Positions 54,872-63,840 are shown, numbered from the stretch's first letter. The stretch is DNA of 64,000 nucleotides from Methylobacillus arboreus (GCF_020532725.1 NZ_JAJAVC010000004.1:1-64000); one strand, 5' to 3'. Numbers and translations are program-made. Notes: generated by a model from the letters alone, not told the origin.

Positions 54872-57301
54872 ATGCAACAACAGGCTCATCATTACAGTCT
54901 GCAACAGGCAGTGCGCGGCGCCATGCTTTGCATGGCTGTCGCAGGAACAGTTTGCCTTCCATCGGCACAAGCAGAAGAAAACACCAAGCAAGCGGTATCA
55001 AGCTACAACATCAATCCCGGACCCCTGGATGCGGCATTGGGCGACTTTGCCAGTGCGGTTGGAGTCAGTATTACGGTGCAGCCTGCCTTGGTGGCAGGAA
55101 AAACAAGCCGTGGGTTGAACGGAAGCTATACAGTCCGGCAGGGATTTGATGCGCTGCTGGCGGGTTCCGGCTTGGAAGTGGTGGATAGCGGCAATGGCGT
55201 GTTTGTGCTGCAAAGAGCTAAATCGCTGGGCAGCGACAAAAGCAACCCAGCTTCCACCTTACCGGAAGTAAGCGTATCAACCAAATTGGAACGTAGCGCA
55301 GTGACTGAAGGCACCGGTACCTATGCGGCCAAGGCTGTCACCATAGGCAAGACTGAGCAGACCTTGCGCGAGATTCCGCAGTCAGTGTCGGTGATGACGC
55401 GCCAGCAGATGAACGACCAGAACTTCACCACGGTAGGGGAAGCGCTCAACCAGATGACGGGCGTGCGCGGTTACGGGTATGAGCGCGCCGAAAGCTTCAT
55501 GATTCGCGGCTATACAGCCAATACCCAGTTCAACGGGGTGCCGCAACAGGATACTTCACGCCATTGTGATTTGGCACTCTACGACCGTGTCGAGGTGCTG
55601 CGCGGTCCTTCTGGATTGATGACCGGAAGCGGCGAGCCCGGCGGAACGATCAACTATGTACTTAAGCGCCCGCAGGATGTGCTGACGATGTCTGCTGTCG
55701 CGGGGCTGGGTTCATGGGACCAGCAGCGCGCGGAGTTTGATGTGGGCGGCCCTTTGAATGCGAATGGCAGTTTGCGCGGCCGCACGGTCATGGTGTACCA
55801 GGACCAGGACAGGTTCTACGATGTCGGCATGAATCGCGATAAGTTGTTGTACGGCGTGCTGGAATACGATCTTACGCCCAGCACGACGGTGGGCTTGTGG
55901 GCCAGTTATTCAGACCGTGACTACAAAACCTTCTGGGGCTTGCCAACCTATAGCGACGGCAGTTTGCCGAGCCGGCAGTCCACGTTTGTCGGCATCGACA
56001 AGAATGCCGAGGATGAGGACAAGAATATTGCGGTGGATTTCAAGCACAAATTCGATAGCGGATGGGTAGCCAAGGGTGTGTATAGCTACAAGAATAACCA
56101 ATATGCCGGCTATGGCGTGTATGCAACGGCACCCGTGAGCACGACGACTGGGTTGAGCAACGTCAATGTCGGCTTTATCGATACTGAAACCACCTGGCTC
56201 AGCATGGACTTCAACTTATCGGGGCCGGTGGAATTATTCGGCCGCACTCATATGCTGACTGTCGGCTATAACAAGGCAGAATATGATTATCTGGGCGGCT
56301 CGCGTTATTCATCAGCGACTAATCAATCTCCGCTCACCAACCACAACTGGGACGGCGTCCTGAATACCAACATCCTCAGCAAAGGCCAGACATACACCGA
56401 GCAATCTGGGTTTTATGCCTCGGCAAAGATCAAGGTGCTGGATTCGCTGAGTTTGATACTGGGCGGTCGCTGGACTGATTTCAGCAGCAAGAACCGCACC
56501 GGCTGGCCCAACAGGACGGCATGGCAACACAGCAATGCCGATACCGACGGGGAATTCACCCCTTATGGCGGCTTGGTATGGGATATCGACCAACAGGTCA
56601 CCTGGTATGCCAGCTATGCGGATACCTTTGTACCGCAAACCAATTTCGACGCATCCGGCAAAGTATTGGACCCGCGGGTAGGCTGGCAGGTTGAAACCGG
56701 CCTCAAGGGCGAGTTTCTCGACGGACGCTTGAACGCCTCGGTTGCATTGTTCAGGATACGGGATAAAAACCGCGCCATAGTCGACAGTGCCAACATTGGT
56801 TGCGGCGGTACTTCCACAGGTACCTGCTACACGCAGGCTGGAGAGGTGGAAAGCCAGGGCGTCGAATTCGAGGTTGCTGGGCAACCCAGCGAGAACTTGA
56901 ACCTTTCCATTGGCTATACCTATAATCAAGCCAAGTTCCGCAGCGACAGCACTGCGGATGCTGGCGACCGCTTTGCAGCCAACCAGATCCCGCAGCATAT
57001 GTTCAAGTTTTGGTCGCAATACCGCTTTGGCGGCAGCGCGTTCTCGGGCGTCCTGAATGGATGGAGCGTAGGGGCCGGCGTGCAGGCGCAAAGCGACATG
57101 TATACCGATACGGCCCGCCAAGGCAGCTATGCCATTGCTTCCGCCAAGCTGGGTTACCAGATCGACCAGCATTGGGATTTGTCTCTGACCGTCAATAACC
57201 TGTTTGACCGCAAATACCTGCAATATCCCGGCAATGCCATGTTTTACAACATTTACGGCACCCCAAGAAATGCCCTGCTGATGGTGCGCTGGAAATATTG
57301 A
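54872..57301 (+). CDS. TonB-dependent siderophore receptor with STN domain (copy 2)
   Basis: An 809-residue outer-membrane ferric-siderophore receptor. Signal peptide (about 1-33), STN domain (about 45-110, YNINPGPLDAALGDFASAVGVS), TonB box-like LPEVSV, plug (about 145-270, with REIPQSVSVMTRQQM, VEVLRGPSGLMTGSGEPGGTINYVLKRP in parts) and a barrel ending in VRWKY. The plug motifs resemble FhuE/FpvA-type hydroxamate or catecholate receptors; the exact substrate is open. Confidence 0.92.
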   Translation: MQQQAHHYSLQQAVRGAMLCMAVAGTVCLPSAQAEENTKQAVSSYNINPGPLDAALGDFASAVGVSITVQPALVAGKTSRGLNGSYTVRQGFDALLAGSGLEVVDSGNGVFVLQRAKSLGSDKSNPASTLPEVSVSTKLERSAVTEGTGTYAAKAVTIGKTEQTLREIPQSVSVMTRQQMNDQNFTTVGEALNQMTGVRGYGYERAESFMIRGYTANTQFNGVPQQDTSRHCDLALYDRVEVLRGPSGLMTGSGEPGGTINYVLKRPQDVLTMSAVAGLGSWDQQRAEFDVGGPLNANGSLRGRTVMVYQDQDRFYDVGMNRDKLLYGVLEYDLTPSTTVGLWASYSDRDYKTFWGLPTYSDGSLPSRQSTFVGIDKNAEDEDKNIAVDFKHKFDSGWVAKGVYSYKNNQYAGYGVYATAPVSTTTGLSNVNVGFIDTETTWLSMDFNLSGPVELFGRTHMLTVGYNKAEYDYLGGSRYSSATNQSPLTNHNWDGVLNTNILSKGQTYTEQSGFYASAKIKVLDSLSLILGGRWTDFSSKNRTGWPNRTAWQHSNADTDGEFTPYGGLVWDIDQQVTWYASYADTFVPQTNFDASGKVLDPRVGWQVETGLKGEFLDGRLNASVALFRIRDKNRAIVDSANIGCGGTSTGTCYTQAGEVESQGVEFEVAGQPSENLNLSIGYTYNQAKFRSDSTADAGDRFAANQIPQHMFKFWSQYRFGGSAFSGVLNGWSVGAGVQAQSDMYTDTARQGSYAIASAKLGYQIDQHWDLSLTVNNLFDRKYLQYPGNAMFYNIYGTPRNALLMVRWKY

Positions 57302-57323
57302 GTTTTTAAGATAGCTAGGCACT

Positions 57324-57355
57324 AGGCATATCCCGTCACATGACAGGATATGCCT
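57324..57355. other. Strong hairpin after TonB receptor 2
   Basis: AGGCATATCC (57324-57333) pairs with GGATATGCCT (57346-57355); inside it GTCA pairs with TGAC. There is no T tract on the plus strand, so it is either a non-canonical terminator or a processed 3' end. Confidence 0.5.
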
Positions 57356-57493
57356 GACACTCTCCTCGAGGATTTCCCTCTTCGATTTCCCTTCTGTTTT
57401 TGTTAAATAGCCGCAGTATCGCGATCGTTAATACAAGGTCTTATTTCGCCTAAGTTATAGACAGTCGGTGGCATCAGAATGCTTTTTTGATAT

Positions 57494-57508
57494 TATACGT
57501 TTTGTATA
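57494..57508. promoter_or_regulatory. TATAC-N5-GTATA operator before the ParD-like gene
   Basis: TATAC (57494-57498), GTTTT, GTATA (57504-57508) is an inverted repeat within an AT-rich promoter region (TTGATA at 57487-57492, TATATT at 57512-57517). The same repeat lies before the PNPOx-like gene (59515-59529). Confidence 0.6.
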
Positions 57509-57533
57509 CATTATATTTATTTTGGAGTACACC

Positions 57534-57791
57534 ATGGGCATCGTCAAGATTTCGGACACAATGCATGAAAACATCCGCTCTGCGAGCAATGCGTTCAGTC
57601 GTTCGATCAATTCGCAAGCAGAGCATTGGCTGCGGGTGGGGATGCTGGCGGAGATGCATCCGCAGTTGAGTTATACGGATATATGCCGCTTGTTGTTACA
57701 GATCGAGCAGAGTGGCGGGGAAGTGGGCAATGCCCTGAAATCGGCCGGGGGCGATGTGGCTTCCGTGATCAGTTTGAAGCGGACTGTGTGA
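57534..57791 (+). CDS. ParD-like RHH protein
   Basis: An 85-residue protein of the ParD-like antitoxin family (Pfam ParD_like). It starts with GIVKISDTMHENIRSAS, a ribbon-helix-helix strand and helix, then SINSQAEHWLRVGMLAEMHPQLSY. ATG 57534 has ggag 7 nt upstream. Instead of a ParE-like toxin, the next gene is a methionine aminopeptidase, whose start overlaps its stop (TGATG). Family members are often found in this position, but the function is not established. It is a candidate repressor of the TATAC-N5-GTATA sites. Confidence 0.88.
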   Translation: MGIVKISDTMHENIRSASNAFSRSINSQAEHWLRVGMLAEMHPQLSYTDICRLLLQIEQSGGEVGNALKSAGGDVASVISLKRTV

Positions 57792-58588
57792 TGCAGGTCG
57801 TGCTGCATGGCGCGGACGGGATCGCCAGGGCGCGCGAAGCGGGGCGGCTGGCTGCCCAAGTGCTTGCCATGATAGCGCCGCATGTGAAAGCTGGCGTGAC
57901 GACGGACGACCTTGACCTTATCTGCCATGAATTCATTGTCCAGGAATTGAAGGCCATCCCGGCAAATATTGGCTATGGCGGCTTTCCCAAGACCATTTGT
58001 GCTTCTGTCAATGACGTGGTGTGTCATGGCATTCCCTCGCCAGGCCAGGTGCTGAAGGATGGGGATATCCTCAATATCGATGTCGCAATCATCAAGGATG
58101 GCTGGTATGGCGATACCAGCCGCATGTATTTTGTGGGAGAACCAGCTCCTGCCGCCAAGGCGCTGGTGACTGCCACATATGAGGCGATGCGTGCTGGTAT
58201 TTTGCAGGTGAAGCCGGGCAATACGCTTGGGGATGTGGGATTTGCAATCCAGCAAGTGGCGCATGCCCATGGGTTCAGCGAGGTGAGGGAGTTTTGCGGA
58301 CATGGCATCGGCCAGGTTTACCATGCCGAACCGCAAGTGCTGAACTACGGCCAGCGCGGCAAGGGGTTACGGCTCAAGCCTGGCATGATTTTCACGGTGG
58401 AGCCGATGCTGAATACCGGAAAATCCATGACCAGGACATTGCAGGACGGATGGACTGTGCTCACCCGGGATGGCAGCTGGTCGGCACAGTGGGAGCATAT
58501 GGTGGCGGTCACCGAGGATGGTTTTGAACTGTTGACCGCTTGGCCGGACGGGTTGGGGGAATATCTCGAGATTGCATGTGCCGGATGA
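57791..58588 (+). CDS. map: Type I methionine aminopeptidase
   Basis: The enzyme removes the N-terminal Met from nascent proteins. The 265-residue protein carries the full metal/active-site set with E. coli numbering: His79, Asp97, Asp108, His171, Glu204 and Glu235. It is a complete, apparently active enzyme. It overlaps the ParD-like stop by one base and is probably a second, accessory MetAP (the housekeeping map is usually beside rpsB, not in this window). The long reading from 57626 would run through the ParD-like gene and is not used. Confidence 0.93.
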   Translation: MQVVLHGADGIARAREAGRLAAQVLAMIAPHVKAGVTTDDLDLICHEFIVQELKAIPANIGYGGFPKTICASVNDVVCHGIPSPGQVLKDGDILNIDVAIIKDGWYGDTSRMYFVGEPAPAAKALVTATYEAMRAGILQVKPGNTLGDVGFAIQQVAHAHGFSEVREFCGHGIGQVYHAEPQVLNYGQRGKGLRLKPGMIFTVEPMLNTGKSMTRTLQDGWTVLTRDGSWSAQWEHMVAVTEDGFELLTAWPDGLGEYLEIACAG

Positions 58589-58625
58589 TTCATTCCCTCC
58601 AGCTTTGCATGCCTGGGAGCAGACC

Positions 58626-59024
58626 ATGGACCGGGCCAATGCCGCGTTTGAAAGGCAAGATATCCAGGCTGAGGAATATTACCGGCAGGCACTTGAGATA
58701 GCAGAATCTGCAATGGTGGTGTGTTGCAGGCATGCTGGTGAAGCATGCCCTGCGTATTGCGATGCCGTGATTGCGGCATTTGTGATCAGCCATCATAACC
58801 TTGCTGGATTGTACCGGCAGCAAGGTGCGGAACTTCTTGCGGAAACGCATTACCTGGCGGCGCTGAAAAAGGTCAGCGCGTTGTGTGAGGATGACAGCCT
58901 TGGCGATTTGCCGCAGCTTGCTTCACGGCATATGACGCGGGTGTTGGGAGAATACGTCAGTTATCAGCAATTACGCGGCAGGTATTCAGCCAATCCCGGG
59001 CAGGGCGATATATTGCCGCATTGA
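58626..59024 (+). CDS. Small helical (TPR-like) protein of unknown function
   Basis: A 132-residue, helical protein with TPR-like repeats: AAFERQDIQAEEYYRQALEIAE, then HHNLAGLYRQQGAELLAETHYLAAL (in parts). It may be an adaptor. It is preceded by gggag 6 nt before ATG 58626; an in-frame GTG at 58578 overlaps map and is an alternative start. It appears to be in one transcript with the ParD-like/map pair. I do not recognise a named family with certainty. Confidence 0.75.
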   Translation: MDRANAAFERQDIQAEEYYRQALEIAESAMVVCCRHAGEACPAYCDAVIAAFVISHHNLAGLYRQQGAELLAETHYLAALKKVSALCEDDSLGDLPQLASRHMTRVLGEYVSYQQLRGRYSANPGQGDILPH

Positions 59025-59041
59025 TTGGCTGAAGAGATAAA

Positions 59042-59440
59042 TCAGAGTTTCTTGCCTGCATCAGGACCTGATTTCAAGGTGAAAATGTCGTCAATATGCA
59101 CCAGCACTGCGCACTTGGGTGTTTTCATGCCGTTCTTTTCCGCAAAGGCCAGCGCATTCTCATAGGGCGGCGTGCCTTCACTGAAAATCTCAGGAGTGCC
59201 GACGATGCGGTATCCATCCAAGGCAGCACGGTCGATCACGGCCACCGCTATCTTGGATCCATCGCGAATATTTTGTAATGTCTGGCCGCCGGTGTTTTCG
59301 TTAAAAATCAGGGTTTGGTCATCGTAGATGCGCAGGGAGCGTTTGGGGCCTATGTTCGGTAGCCCGTCCTTGTTGACGGTGGACTGGATCGGCAACTCTT
59401 TCGCCAGCATAGTCTTGATGGGCTCATTCAGTGTCTTCAT
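59042..59440 (-). CDS. PNPOx-like FMN-binding protein
   Basis: A 132-residue protein of pyridoxamine 5'-phosphate oxidase-like split-barrel fold (LPIQSTVNKDGLPNIGPKRSLRIYDDQTLIF, in parts, then NIRDGSKIAVAVID). Likely a flavin- or heme-binding stress/redox protein; the true PNPOx catalytic set is not evident. The ATG at 59440 has a gagga site upstream. It faces the map/TPR transcript tail-to-tail. Its upstream region carries the same operator as the ParD-like gene. Confidence 0.82.
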   Translation of the reverse strand: MKTLNEPIKTMLAKELPIQSTVNKDGLPNIGPKRSLRIYDDQTLIFNENTGGQTLQNIRDGSKIAVAVIDRAALDGYRIVGTPEIFSEGTPPYENALAFAEKNGMKTPKCAVLVHIDDIFTLKSGPDAGKKL

Positions 59441-59514
59441 TTCCTGTATTTCCTCAATGTTGATGAATGAATTGCTTGGTTTGTAGCAGCAAGGTATTGG
59501 GATTATATATTTTA

Positions 59515-59529
59515 TATACGAAATGTATA
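59515..59529. promoter_or_regulatory. TATAC-N5-GTATA operator before the PNPOx-like gene
   Basis: On the minus strand TATAC-ATTTC-GTATA; on the plus strand TATAC (59515-59519), GAAAT, GTATA (59525-59529). It overlaps an AT-rich promoter region (CTGCAA, 17 bp, TATAAA on the minus strand). Confidence 0.6.
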
Positions 59530-59619
59530 GTATTTGCAGGGGCGTAGGATACGGGCACATGTGGTTTTTTTCTGCCCGCATGGTTTAATCTCGCATTCAT
59601 CTGATTTTAGGTAGCAGCA

Positions 59620-60246
59620 ATGGCATCGTCTGATAAAGTATTGGAAATAAAGGAAACAGTAGATCCTGGCAAGAAGCTAGGCATTATTGCACTGTTGCTG
59701 TCCGTGTTCTGCGTTCCGCTTCTGGGCGTTGTAGTGGGGGTTTTCGCCTACCTGAAATCACGCGCCCATGGGCACAGCAATTTGTTTGCCATCCTTGCCA
59801 TCATCATTAACCTGATCTACACCGTGCTCTTGCTGTTGTTTCTTTCCGGGATTTTTTACGTTTCCAAGAGCGCGCTGGAACAGCGCAAGCAGGAAGAAGC
59901 GCTTGAAGCACTTACGCTGCAGCAACAGCGTGAAGAGCGGGCACAGGGCAATATTGATACTGACCGCATTGCCGAGGAGTTACAGGCTAAGCTGGAAATG
60001 TTCCGCGAGACGCATGGCGCTTATCCATCCTATGGCCAGTTGTTGTCCGAGCGAGGCCCATTGGCTTTGAGCGAGGAACAGCGTGAAGTGTTGGTCAACA
60101 CCGCCACGCCGCGCAGCACGCGGGTAGGCTTTCAGGCTTGTGTGGCATCCAATGGCGTGGGCAGCGGTGCCATCCTCAGGCCGGGTTCCGGCAATCCGCC
60201 GCTGATCGCGGGCAATTGCAACAATATGGCAGCTAGGCGCGAGTAA
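59620..60246 (+). CDS. Membrane protein with two N-terminal segments
   Basis: A 208-residue protein. A DUF4190-like hydrophobic pair (about 17-45 and 50-85: LGIIALLLSVFCVPLLGVVVG, LFAILAIIINLIYTVLLLLF, in parts) precedes a periplasmic helical region and a small C-terminal domain with two Cys. No family is certain. Its 3' end overlaps the PepSY gene end by 14 bp (convergent). Confidence 0.75.
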   Translation: MASSDKVLEIKETVDPGKKLGIIALLLSVFCVPLLGVVVGVFAYLKSRAHGHSNLFAILAIIINLIYTVLLLLFLSGIFYVSKSALEQRKQEEALEALTLQQQREERAQGNIDTDRIAEELQAKLEMFRETHGAYPSYGQLLSERGPLALSEEQREVLVNTATPRSTRVGFQACVASNGVGSGAILRPGSGNPPLIAGNCNNMAARRE

Positions 60247-61669
60247 GCCTGCGCCAGCCCATTACCATGCCGGCAGCAGTGAGGATGGTGCCACCTATGG
60301 ATAGCACAATGACCAATATCCAGCGTGGCAGCTCGCGGTTGTCGAAGGGCGCAAAATCCAGGCGGTGCAAGGCAGCAAACAGCCAACGGTAAGTGCGGCT
60401 GTTGCTATCTTGCGAGGCGACAATCCGGCTGCTACCGGGGTCTATGTAATAACTGGTTTTCCTGGCGTCATTGAAGTCTATGCGTACCACGGGTGATACC
60501 CGCTCCAGGCGCTTGCCGTAGTAGTAAATATCACCCTGCTCAAGCAAGGTGGCGGATTGCAGGTTGGTACCGGGCTGCAATTGCTTGGCCTGGAGGCTCA
60601 GTTGTTCAATGTCCAGGCTTGGGATATGGTTGCCGGTAGCGGCATCAAACAGCCGGTTGCCGTGCTCTGCCTGGGCCAGCAGGTAGCTTTTCCCGGCAAA
60701 ATCCACCCATTCTATTTCCCCGATTTTTTCTTGTGGCTGCCAGTTGGCTGGCAGCCGTAATTCATTGATAGGCGTGCGCTTGCCTTGCCATGCCTGGGTT
60801 TCTTCCGGCGAAAGCGACCTGCCTGAAACCAGGTCGAAAGGTTTGACTGAAAGCCAGCCGCTCAACAGCCAGGTCAGGCAGAACACGCCTGCCAGCATGC
60901 CGGAAATATGGTGCCACTTGGCCCAGCCTTTGTAGGGGGTAATGCGCCCGCCCTTGTAGCGGCGGCGCAGGCGTAGGCGGTCTATCCCCAGCCAGATCCC
61001 AAACAGGCTCATGATGACGGCAGGGAATGACAACCACATGATGGCCTGGCGCCATGCCTTGGGGTAATCGGCACGCAATGGCGTGAAATAAATCCAGTGA
61101 ATAACCGAGCCCAGCCAGTTCCAGGCACGCTCGGCACCGTGGGTATCCAGCACTACCTCGCCGGTATGGCTGGAAAGATAGAGTTCAGTATTGTCCGCGT
61201 TATCGAATGCCACACGGTACAAGGGCCGATGGGGATGCAGCGCGGAAGATATGCTCCATTGGTCGCGCTTCAGCAGTTCAATATCGCGGATGGATGCGTT
61301 GGGTAAAAAGGCGTTGGCAAGTGCCGGAACCAACTCCTGGGTAACCATAAGCGGTGCGCCGCTGTCCGCCCAGACAGAATGCCAGCTACCCTCGTGCAGG
61401 AAGTGGTAAATCGGCCGCCCTTGTTGCATGTTGAGGCGAATCTTTTCAGGTTTGGCCTGGAGCGTTACTGCCGCTTCATCTGGCGTAATGCGCACCAGCT
61501 GAAGGTCGACGGCTTGCAGCTGCGGAATGCGCTCTTCTTGCGATAGTTGCGGGTAAGCCACAAACATCATGACTACGCCGGAGATAAACCATAGCAATAC
61601 CAGCAGGCCAAAGCCTATCCCCAGCCAGCGATGCCAGAGGTGCAGGTTACGCATGGAGAAGAGCCGCAT
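60233..61669 (-). CDS. PepSY-associated transmembrane protein
   Basis: A 478-residue PepSY_TM protein (iron-regulated membrane protein class), with about four membrane segments (about 8-30, 180-200, 230-250 and 440-465) and two PepSY-like periplasmic domains. Family members are often found with TonB receptors and may help reduce or process iron complexes in the periplasm or inner membrane. It follows TonB receptor 3 by 14 bp, so the two are co-transcribed. Confidence 0.9.
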   Translation of the reverse strand: MRLFSMRNLHLWHRWLGIGFGLLVLLWFISGVVMMFVAYPQLSQEERIPQLQAVDLQLVRITPDEAAVTLQAKPEKIRLNMQQGRPIYHFLHEGSWHSVWADSGAPLMVTQELVPALANAFLPNASIRDIELLKRDQWSISSALHPHRPLYRVAFDNADNTELYLSSHTGEVVLDTHGAERAWNWLGSVIHWIYFTPLRADYPKAWRQAIMWLSFPAVIMSLFGIWLGIDRLRLRRRYKGGRITPYKGWAKWHHISGMLAGVFCLTWLLSGWLSVKPFDLVSGRSLSPEETQAWQGKRTPINELRLPANWQPQEKIGEIEWVDFAGKSYLLAQAEHGNRLFDAATGNHIPSLDIEQLSLQAKQLQPGTNLQSATLLEQGDIYYYGKRLERVSPVVRIDFNDARKTSYYIDPGSSRIVASQDSNSRTYRWLFAALHRLDFAPFDNRELPRWILVIVLSIGGTILTAAGMVMGWRRLTRA

Positions 61670-61683
61670 AGGTTGCTTTCATC

Positions 61684-63783
61684 TTAGTAGCGGAATTCCG
61701 CAGTCAGTTCAAGTTGGCGCGGTGCGCCGACAACTAGTTGTTGATCGTTGTTATTGGACATGGAAGCATAGAATTTGTCCGTCAGGTTGCGGATATTGGC
61801 ACGCAACGTCATCTGTTTATTCACATTCCATGCCGCACTGGCATCGAATACAGTATATCCAGCCATCGAAACGTCATTGGTATTGCTTGCGTAGCGTTTG
61901 CCGACATACCGTGCGCCTATCCCCGCTTCCCATTGTGGGGCTTGGTAGTAAACCCAGGCATTGGCCAGTTTTTCCGGCACGTTGCTAGGCGTGTTACCTG
62001 CCCTTGATATCCCGGTGTTGCCTTCAAATAGTTCATCGAAACGTACATCCAGCAGGGCGGCATTGAAGTCGATACGCCAGTGCTCAACCGGCAGCAACGT
62101 CGTGGTGAATTCAATGCCGCGTGAGGATTGCTTGCCTCCCTGCACAGAAATCAACGGGTCTGTCGGGCTTCTGGTAATGATGTCATCCTTGGCAATATGG
62201 TAGGCAGCCAGTGTGATCTCTCCCTTTGATTGAGAAAGCAGGTGCTTGATGCCAATTTCATATTGGCGCGACCTGGTCAGGTCGAACCTCGCATTGTCGA
62301 GATTCAGCCCCAGCATATTGGTGATCGGGTCGGTACCGCGACTGGTCTGTGCATACAATGAGAAATCAGGTGTAACGTCGTAGACTGCGCCAACCCGCCA
62401 GGTGAACGGGGAAAAGTTCTGGGATGAGCTTGCGGCGGGGGCAATGTAATCCTTGCGCTTGGTATCGATGTAATCCTTGCGCAAGCTGACGAGCAGTTTC
62501 AGCCTGTCCGTCGCATTCCAGGCGTTTTCCAGAAACAGCGCTCTCTGATCGAGATCCGCAGCATAATTGTTGCGTAGTGCCTGGTTGGTGATGAAGCTAC
62601 CTGCGGCCGGGTCATACAGATCGACCGTATCGGTGAGTGAGTTATTGGTATTCATCTTGTGCATGAAATCTACACGGGAGATATCCACGCCGATCGCTAA
62701 ACGGTTTTCCTGGCCAAAAATACTGGAGCTGGAGGCAAGCTGGAAAATATTGCCGATCTGCTTGAGGTCATGGTCCACATTGCGGAATGCCGCACGGGTA
62801 ACACGCAGTGTCGAAGGGTTCAGGCGCAGGTCGTCAGCATAGCGCCAGTCGCGTGTTGCGTGAAACCAGTAGGCTTCATTCGTAAGAGATAGTTCAGGCG
62901 TAATGTCCCATTCGATTTTTGCCCGCGCCCGGGTATCGACGAAATCCATCTTGTTATTCCCGACGTTGTAATTGTTCCTGCGCAGGCCATAAAGCAGTTT
63001 GCCATTCACCGCAGGAACGCCATAGTTCACGGTGGGCGAGTCTTCAGCATGATCGAGCGTGAAGCCAAAACGCACATTATCGGAAGGCTCAAACTGCCAT
63101 GAAGTCATGATCTTCTTGGTGTCGTAATCGCCGCGGTCAATGTAGCTGTTGCCGCCAGCGACGGATGCGTCAATACGGAAAGCGCCAATTTCACCGAGCG
63201 CACCTGTGCCGCCAAGCGCAGAACGATAAGCACCGCGCGTGCCGATTCCGACTAATGCTTCCAATGAGGCTTCCCTGCTGGCCTTTTTGCGAATGCTGTT
63301 CACAATGCCGCCGCTGGAAGCATCGCCGAACAATGCGGAGGCAGGGCCGCGCAGCACTTCGATTCTTTCATATCCCCAACTGTCAGACGGATAGGTCAAT
63401 GTCCCGGCTGCGGTAATCAGCCGAATACCATCTTCCGCCTGTGCGACAGAATTGTTTCCGGCAAAGCCGCGAGATGAAAAGGACTGCCCAACTCCAGGCG
63501 TGCCGATATCAGAAATCCCCACGGTACGTGTGACCGCTTCCCGGATGGAAACATCGCCTCGCTGGCGGATCGTATCGGTATCGACCGAGTCGATACTGGC
63601 CGGGATTTCCTTAGCGGCAAGTCCCAGCCGGTTGCTGGTGGTATTGACCTTGTTGAGTTTGATGCCGGGTTTGTCAGATTGACCGGACACCGTAATTTCT
63701 TCAAGCAAGGCTGGAGTTTCGGCAAATGCCGGATTAGAGAAAATACCAACAATGGCGAAAGTGACAAGACGATTTTGTTTCAT
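61684..63783 (-). CDS. TonB-dependent receptor (copy 3, no STN domain)
   Basis: A 699-residue outer-membrane receptor. Signal peptide (about 1-21, NPAFA), TonB box-like LEEITV, plug (about 50-165, with IEVLRGPASALFGDASSGGIVN) and beta-barrel ending in LTAEFRY. No STN domain, so no FecI/FecR signalling is expected. It is in one operon with the PepSY gene. A near-identical receptor starts to appear at 63862-64000. Confidence 0.92.
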   Translation of the reverse strand: MKQNRLVTFAIVGIFSNPAFAETPALLEEITVSGQSDKPGIKLNKVNTTSNRLGLAAKEIPASIDSVDTDTIRQRGDVSIREAVTRTVGISDIGTPGVGQSFSSRGFAGNNSVAQAEDGIRLITAAGTLTYPSDSWGYERIEVLRGPASALFGDASSGGIVNSIRKKASREASLEALVGIGTRGAYRSALGGTGALGEIGAFRIDASVAGGNSYIDRGDYDTKKIMTSWQFEPSDNVRFGFTLDHAEDSPTVNYGVPAVNGKLLYGLRRNNYNVGNNKMDFVDTRARAKIEWDITPELSLTNEAYWFHATRDWRYADDLRLNPSTLRVTRAAFRNVDHDLKQIGNIFQLASSSSIFGQENRLAIGVDISRVDFMHKMNTNNSLTDTVDLYDPAAGSFITNQALRNNYAADLDQRALFLENAWNATDRLKLLVSLRKDYIDTKRKDYIAPAASSSQNFSPFTWRVGAVYDVTPDFSLYAQTSRGTDPITNMLGLNLDNARFDLTRSRQYEIGIKHLLSQSKGEITLAAYHIAKDDIITRSPTDPLISVQGGKQSSRGIEFTTTLLPVEHWRIDFNAALLDVRFDELFEGNTGISRAGNTPSNVPEKLANAWVYYQAPQWEAGIGARYVGKRYASNTNDVSMAGYTVFDASAAWNVNKQMTLRANIRNLTDKFYASMSNNNDQQLVVGAPRQLELTAEFRY

Positions 63784-63812
63784 GATTTTGGATTATTTAT
63801 ATTGATGATGAG

Positions 63813-63840
63813 CGGGAATAAAGGGCAGCCTTTATTCCCG
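63813..63840. other. 12-bp hairpin between the tandem TonB receptors
   Basis: CGGGAATAAAGG (63813-63824) and CCTTTATTCCCG (63829-63840) form a perfect stem with a 4-nt loop, between the two receptor genes. No T tract follows. It is a candidate attenuator, mRNA-processing site or partial terminator. Confidence 0.6.

Noticed and set aside
57468-57485. Sigma-54 promoter before the ParD-like gene (TGGCA...TGC)
   Set aside because: The spacing between GG and GC is 9 bp instead of 10, and no activator site is visible.
57626-58588. Longer reading frame for map starting upstream
   Set aside because: It would overlap almost all of the ParD-like gene. ATG 57791 matches the usual MetAP start and E. 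coli numbering.
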